Origin: Acetobacteraceae bacterium
Lineage (GTDB): Bacteria; Pseudomonadota; Alphaproteobacteria; Acetobacterales; Acetobacteraceae
Assembly: GCA_947478535.1 (NCBI GenBank)
Contig: CANJXD010000217.1
Span: 1 to 8,893, forward strand
Length of the DNA stretch: 8,893 bases
Direction of reading: 5' to 3'
Positions within the stretch are counted from its first letter, which is position 1. Every line of letters begins with the position of its first letter. This document shows, in pieces, positions 6,060 through 8,893 of the stretch. A program made the position numbers and the translations under genes. The notes beneath the pieces were generated by a model, which made no database searches, was not told the origin of the DNA, and saw only the letters and a program-made list of their open reading frames with translations.

Positions 6060-6437
6060 TCAGGCGGCGTCAACCTTGACGCGCGCCCGCTCCTCGATGC
6101 GCGCCGACTTACCGGTGCGGCCACGCAGGTAGTACAGCTTCGCGCGCCGCACCTTGCCGCGGCGCACCACGATGATCTCCGCCACATTCGGGGAGAACAG
6201 CGGGAAGATGCGCTCCACACCCTCGCCGTAGGACAGCTTGCGAACGGTGAAGTTGCTGTTCACGCCGCGGTTGGACCGCGCGATGCAGACGCCTTCATAG
6301 GCCTGGGTGCGGATACGCTCGCCTTCCACGACCTTCACCATGACGCGAAGGGTATCGCCCGCGTCGAATTCCGGCGTCGTGCGGGTGGAGGCAAGCCGCG
6401 CCTGCTGGGCGGCGTTGAACTGCTGGAGCAGGTTCAT
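6060..6437 (-). CDS. rplS: Ribosomal protein bL19
   Basis: Large-subunit ribosomal protein at the 30S-50S interface. The 125 residues include family hallmarks: [22 protein letters not shown], shown here as [13 protein letters not shown] (22-34) and VVEGERIR (36-43), then [26 protein letters not shown] (64-81) and the basic [20 protein letters not shown] region near the C-terminus. The start at 6435-6437 (MNLLQQFN) is chosen because of a GGAAGGAA ribosome site 8 nt upstream. The frame is open nine codons further, to 6464, but those residues are not part of the family and include the ribosome site. It follows trmD by 27 nt, the normal order, and is the last gene before the hairpin. Confidence 0.97.
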   Translation of the reverse strand: MNLLQQFNAAQQARLASTRTTPEFDAGDTLRVMVKVVEGERIRTQAYEGVCIARSNRGVNSNFTVRKLSYGEGVERIFPLFSPNVAEIIVVRRGKVRRAKLYYLRGRTGKSARIEERARVKVDAA

Positions 6438-6445
6438 GAGGGTGG

Positions 6446-6453
6446 TTCCTTCC
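6446..6453 (-). promoter_or_regulatory. Ribosome binding site deciding the rplS start
   Basis: GGAAGGAA on the minus strand, 8 nt before ATG 6437. It rules out the longer in-frame start at 6464, which would place this site inside the coding region. Confidence 0.75.
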
Positions 6454-6464
6454 GTGATCAGCAA

Positions 6465-7220
6465 TTAGGCGGCGGCCGGGTGGCCGTCCAGCCGCCCCGC
6501 CTTCGCCTGGTTTCCTTCCGCCTGACGGCGGACAAAGCGCTCCCAGAGGTCCGGCCTGCGCGCGCGGGTGGCCGCCTCGGCCTCCGCACGGCGCCAGCGC
6601 GCCACCTCCGCATGGTGGCCGGAGAGCAGAACCTCCGGCACCGTCCGGCCCTGCCAATCGGCGGGCCGCGTGTAATGCGGGTATTCGAGCAGCCCCTCGG
6701 CGCCGTGGCTTTCCTCCACCGCCGAGGCCGCGGCCCCCATCACCCCCGGCAGCAGCCGGATGCAGGCATCGAGCATCAGCAGCGCCGCCGGTTCCCCGCC
6801 CGAGAGCACGAAATCTCCGGCAGAGACCTCCCGCATCCCGCGCGCCTCGATCACCCGCTGGTCGATGCCCTCGTAGCGACCGCACAGCACCGCGACGCCG
6901 GGCCCCGCCGCCAACTCCCGCACCAGGGCCTGGTCCAGCGGCGCGCCGCGTGGCGTGAGATAGACCAGCGGTGCGCCGGGGTTGTGCGCTTCGGCTGCCG
7001 CGCAGGCGGCATCCAGCACATCCGGCCGCATCACCATCCCCGCACCACCCCCGAAGGGTGTGTCATCGACGCTGCGATGGCGGTCCGTGGCGAAGCTGCG
7101 GATATCCAGCGCCTCGATCCCCCACAGCCCTTCGCGCAGCGCGCGACCGGCGAGGGAGAAACCGAGCGGACCCGGGAACATCTCCGGGAACAGCGTCAGG
7201 ATGGTGGCCTGCCAGCTCAC
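6465..7220 (-). CDS. trmD: tRNA (guanine-37-N1)-methyltransferase
   Basis: Methylates G37 next to the anticodon of tRNAs reading CNN codons, preventing +1 frameshifts; a cytosolic SPOUT-class knotted homodimer. The 251 residues fit the family. Visible motifs: LFPEMF (10-15), [19 protein letters not shown] (46-64), VYLTPRG (86-92), the SAM-binding knot [12 protein letters not shown] (112-123) and [11 protein letters not shown] (133-143), PHYTRP (181-186) and LLSGHHAE (198-205). The residue aligned with catalytic Asp169 of E. coli TrmD is Glu170 here (EES, 169-171), while the partner Arg154 is kept as Arg155. The start is GTG at 7218-7220, overlapping the rimM stop by 4 nt (GTGA) with a GGAGG ribosome site 7 nt upstream. 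The C-terminal tail is Ala/Gly-rich and likely flexible. Confidence 0.97.
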   Translation of the reverse strand: MSWQATILTLFPEMFPGPLGFSLAGRALREGLWGIEALDIRSFATDRHRSVDDTPFGGGAGMVMRPDVLDAACAAAEAHNPGAPLVYLTPRGAPLDQALVRELAAGPGVAVLCGRYEGIDQRVIEARGMREVSAGDFVLSGGEPAALLMLDACIRLLPGVMGAAASAVEESHGAEGLLEYPHYTRPADWQGRTVPEVLLSGHHAEVARWRRAEAEAATRARRPDLWERFVRRQAEGNQAKAGRLDGHPAAA

Positions 7221-7762
7221 GCCGCCGCCTCCGCATCCCGATCCCCGCCCCGGGCCGCATCTTCCGGCCGCACCATGACCTCCGCCGGCGGGATGACGGT
7301 AACCCGCCCGCCCGCGACATCGACCACCGGCACCGCCGCACGGGTGAAGGGAACCAGCAGTTCCCCCGCCACGCCGTCGATGACCAGGAACGGCCCCGCG
7401 CCATGGTCTTCGACCACCCGCACGACCCCCAGCGCCCCGCCATCAGCCCCGATGGCCGCGAGGCCCTCGAGGTCACTGAGGTAGAACTCCTCCGGGTCGG
7501 CCGGCGGCGGCATGGCGGCGCGTTCGACGAACAGCTTTGTCCCGGTCAGTCGCGCGGCGGCATCACGGTCGGCGACACCATCGATGCGCGCCAGCCCATC
7601 GGGCAGCGCCGTCACGGCAAAGCGCTTCGTGCCGCTGGCATCCGTCAGCGGGCCATAAGTGCCGATGGCGCGTGGGTCGGCCGTAAAGGCGTGCAAGCGC
7701 ACCAGGCCCCGCACACCGTGCGGCCGCCCGATCTCCCCCACCAATACGGTCCGCGCGGCCAT
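7217..7762 (-). CDS. rimM: 16S rRNA processing / 30S maturation factor RimM
   Basis: Assists maturation of the 30S head by binding ribosomal protein uS19; acts in the cytosol. The 181 residues show both expected domains: the N-terminal RimM barrel beginning [18 protein letters not shown] (6-23), and a C-terminal PRC barrel entered at [13 protein letters not shown] (91-103) and continuing through [10 protein letters not shown] and [14 protein letters not shown]. The acidic, Ala-rich tail (after about residue 165) is beyond the conserved core. The ATG at 7760-7762 begins 24 nt after the rpsP stop; the ribosome site is weak, consistent with coupling to rpsP. Its TGA overlaps the GTG of trmD. Confidence 0.95.
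   Translation of the reverse strand: MAARTVLVGEIGRPHGVRGLVRLHAFTADPRAIGTYGPLTDASGTKRFAVTALPDGLARIDGVADRDAAARLTGTKLFVERAAMPPPADPEEFYLSDLEGLAAIGADGGALGVVRVVEDHGAGPFLVIDGVAGELLVPFTRAAVPVVDVAGGRVTVIPPAEVMVRPEDAARGGDRDAEAAA
7228..7232 (-). promoter_or_regulatory. Ribosome binding site of trmD inside rimM
   Basis: GGAGG on the minus strand, 7 nt before the GTG start at 7220 and inside the end of rimM. It supports GTG as the true trmD start. Confidence 0.7.
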
Positions 7763-7786
7763 GGCCGTTCAACCCGCCCGAATGGC

Positions 7787-8116
7787 TCAGCCCGCTGCCG
7801 CGGCGCGTTCCTGCGCCTTCTTCTTCGGCGCGGACTGCTTCGGCTGCTCGGCGTACACCGGCATCGGCGCCAGGCCGGCATGGCCCAGGAACTTCGCCAC
7901 CCGCTCCGTCGGCAGCGCGCCGACGGACTTCCAATGCGTGATGCGCTCGGCAAACAGCCGCACGCGGTCGGGGTGGTCCGACGGCAGCATCGGGTTGTAG
8001 CTGCCCAGCTTCTCGATGAAGCGGCCATCGCGCGGGCTGCGGCTGTCCGCCACCACGATGTGATAGTACGGACGCTTCTTGGCGCCAGCGCGCGCGAGGC
8101 GGATCTTGAGGCCCAT
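7787..8116 (-). CDS. rpsP: Ribosomal protein bS16
   Basis: Small-subunit ribosomal protein needed for 30S assembly. The 109 residues begin [20 protein letters not shown], the conserved N-terminus, followed by [22 protein letters not shown] and [14 protein letters not shown] in the expected positions. The last ~25 residues ([17 protein letters not shown]) are a basic, Ala-rich tail longer than in E. coli, as often seen in alphaproteobacteria. The start at 8114-8116 is set by this conserved N-terminus and by AGGAGAAGG 8 nt upstream; the frame is open to 8188 but that part overlaps ffh and is not homologous. It lies 28 nt after ffh. Confidence 0.97.
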   Translation of the reverse strand: MGLKIRLARAGAKKRPYYHIVVADSRSPRDGRFIEKLGSYNPMLPSDHPDRVRLFAERITHWKSVGALPTERVAKFLGHAGLAPMPVYAEQPKQSAPKKKAQERAAAAG

Positions 8117-8124
8117 GAGGGTTA

Positions 8125-8133
8125 CCTTCTCCT
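8125..8133 (-). promoter_or_regulatory. Ribosome binding site deciding the rpsP start
   Basis: AGGAGAAGG on the minus strand, 8 nt before ATG 8116, in the short ffh-rpsP gap. It is the strongest Shine-Dalgarno in the window and excludes the longer frame that would start within ffh. Confidence 0.8.
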
Positions 8134-8144
8134 GATCGTCTAGA

Positions 8145-8893
8145 CTAGAAAGGTCGTCGGTTGCCGAGGCCGGGCATGAGGGCACCAAGGCCCCCCCGCA
8201 TCAGCCCCTTCTGACCGAGCTTGGTCATCCGCTTCATCATCGCGGACATCTCATCGAACTGCTTCAGCAGTTTGTTGATTTCCTGCACCGTCGTCCCCGA
8301 CCCCGCGGCGATGCGCCGCTTGCGCGACGCCTTCAGCAGGTCCGGGTTCCGGCGCTCCTTCGGCGTCATGGAGCCGATGATGGCCGCCTGGCGCTTCAGC
8401 ATGGTCTGATCGAGATTGGCGTTCTCGATCTGCGACTTGATCTTGCCCACACCCGGCAGCATCCCGAGGATGCCGGAGAGCGAGCCCATCTTGCCGATCT
8501 GCTTGATCTGCGATGCATAATCCTCGAGGTCGAACGACCCCTTCTGCATCTTCTTCGCAAGCTTTTCGGCTTCCGCCTGGTCGATCGTCTCCGCCGCGCG
8601 CTCGACGAGGGAGACGATGTCGCCCATGCCGAGGATACGGTTCGCGATGCGATCCGGATGGAAATCCTCCAGCGCGTCCAGCTTCTCGCCGGCGCCCAGC
8701 AGCTTGATCGGCGCGCCCGTCACGGCGCGCATGGACAAGGCCGCGCCACCGCGCGCATCGCCATCGACGCGCGTCATGACGATGCCGGTGACGCCCACCT
8801 TGTCCTGGAACGCTTTGGCGGTATGCACCGCGTCCTGGCCCGTCATCGCATCGACGACGAGCAGGGTCTCGTGCGGATTGGCAAAGGCCTTCA
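8145..8893 (-). CDS. ffh: Signal recognition particle protein Ffh, C-terminal part, cut by the right window edge
   Basis: SRP54-type GTPase that, with 4.5S RNA, binds signal sequences of nascent inner-membrane proteins and delivers ribosomes to FtsY. Only the last 248 residues lie in the window; the frame is open to the edge. Visible are [19 protein letters not shown] (G3 region), the G4 box as [14 protein letters not shown] (TRxD instead of TKxD, which I believe is common in alphaproteobacteria), and [10 protein letters not shown] at the G-to-M domain junction. The Met-rich M domain follows, with the RNA-binding segment [18 protein letters not shown] and MMKRM. It stops with TAG at 8145-8147. 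It heads the block with rpsP 28 nt downstream and no hairpin between. Confidence 0.97.
   Translation of the reverse strand, partial: KAFANPHETLLVVDAMTGQDAVHTAKAFQDKVGVTGIVMTRVDGDARGGAALSMRAVTGAPIKLLGAGEKLDALEDFHPDRIANRILGMGDIVSLVERAAETIDQAEAEKLAKKMQKGSFDLEDYASQIKQIGKMGSLSGILGMLPGVGKIKSQIENANLDQTMLKRQAAIIGSMTPKERRNPDLLKASRKRRIAAGSGTTVQEINKLLKQFDEMSAMMKRMTKLGQKGLMRGGLGALMPGLGNRRPF

Noticed and set aside
5166..7484. A 772-codon plus-strand open frame over leuC, rplS and trmD
   Set aside because: It is a codon-composition shadow of well-identified minus-strand genes, crossing a terminator and several gene boundaries.
8117..8188. Longer rpsP start inside ffh
   Set aside because: The bS16 N-terminus [11 protein letters not shown] is conserved and has a strong ribosome site directly before it.

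Overview
The window is a GC-rich bacterial chromosome segment in which every supported gene lies on the minus strand, so genes are transcribed from the right edge toward the left. The housekeeping block has the order ffh-rpsP-rimM-trmD-rplS-leuC-leuD. That order, together with the sequence flavour (a TRVD G4 box in Ffh, long Ala-rich protein tails, a strong excess of GC-rich codons), suggests an alphaproteobacterium. My best guess is an acetic-acid-bacteria relative (Acetobacteraceae, Roseomonas-like), but this is inferred from memory of gene order and was not tested by a search.

Right part (6060-8893): the 3' portion of ffh (SRP GTPase, cut by the window edge), rpsP (ribosomal protein bS16), rimM (16S processing factor), trmD (tRNA m1G37 methyltransferase, GTG start overlapping rimM by 4 nt) and rplS (ribosomal protein bL19). 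This is a classic translation and protein-targeting operon. An 11-bp GC-rich hairpin at 6019-6045, followed by a short T-rich stretch, closes it.

Middle part (3947-5996): leuC and leuD, the two subunits of isopropylmalate isomerase in leucine biosynthesis, separated by a single base. leuB, which I would expect near leuCD in many alphaproteobacteria, does not follow. A GC-rich palindrome at 3913-3926 lies just after leuD.

Left part (1-3721): five tightly packed genes that I do not recognise as a described system. In order of transcription they are: an 89-aa protein with a DUF3467-like fold signature; a 342-aa SAM-dependent O-methyltransferase of the acetylserotonin/hydroxyneurosporene type; a 310-aa radical SAM enzyme with a C-terminal four-cysteine cluster; a 364-aa protein; and an incomplete protein leaving the left edge. 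The 364-aa protein begins with a second copy of the DUF3467-like domain, and its C-terminal part shares a motif with the incomplete protein. Junctions are a 4-nt overlap, a 21-nt gap, a 0-nt gap and a 4-nt gap, so the genes are almost certainly co-transcribed and translationally linked. The set looks like a small biosynthetic or modification pathway with unknown product, and it is the part of the window most worth study.

No stretch above 300 bases lacks a gene. The longest gap is 3722-3946 (225 bases); it holds the palindrome after leuD and a possible promoter for the left cluster. I saw no tRNA, rRNA, insertion sequence or CRISPR array.
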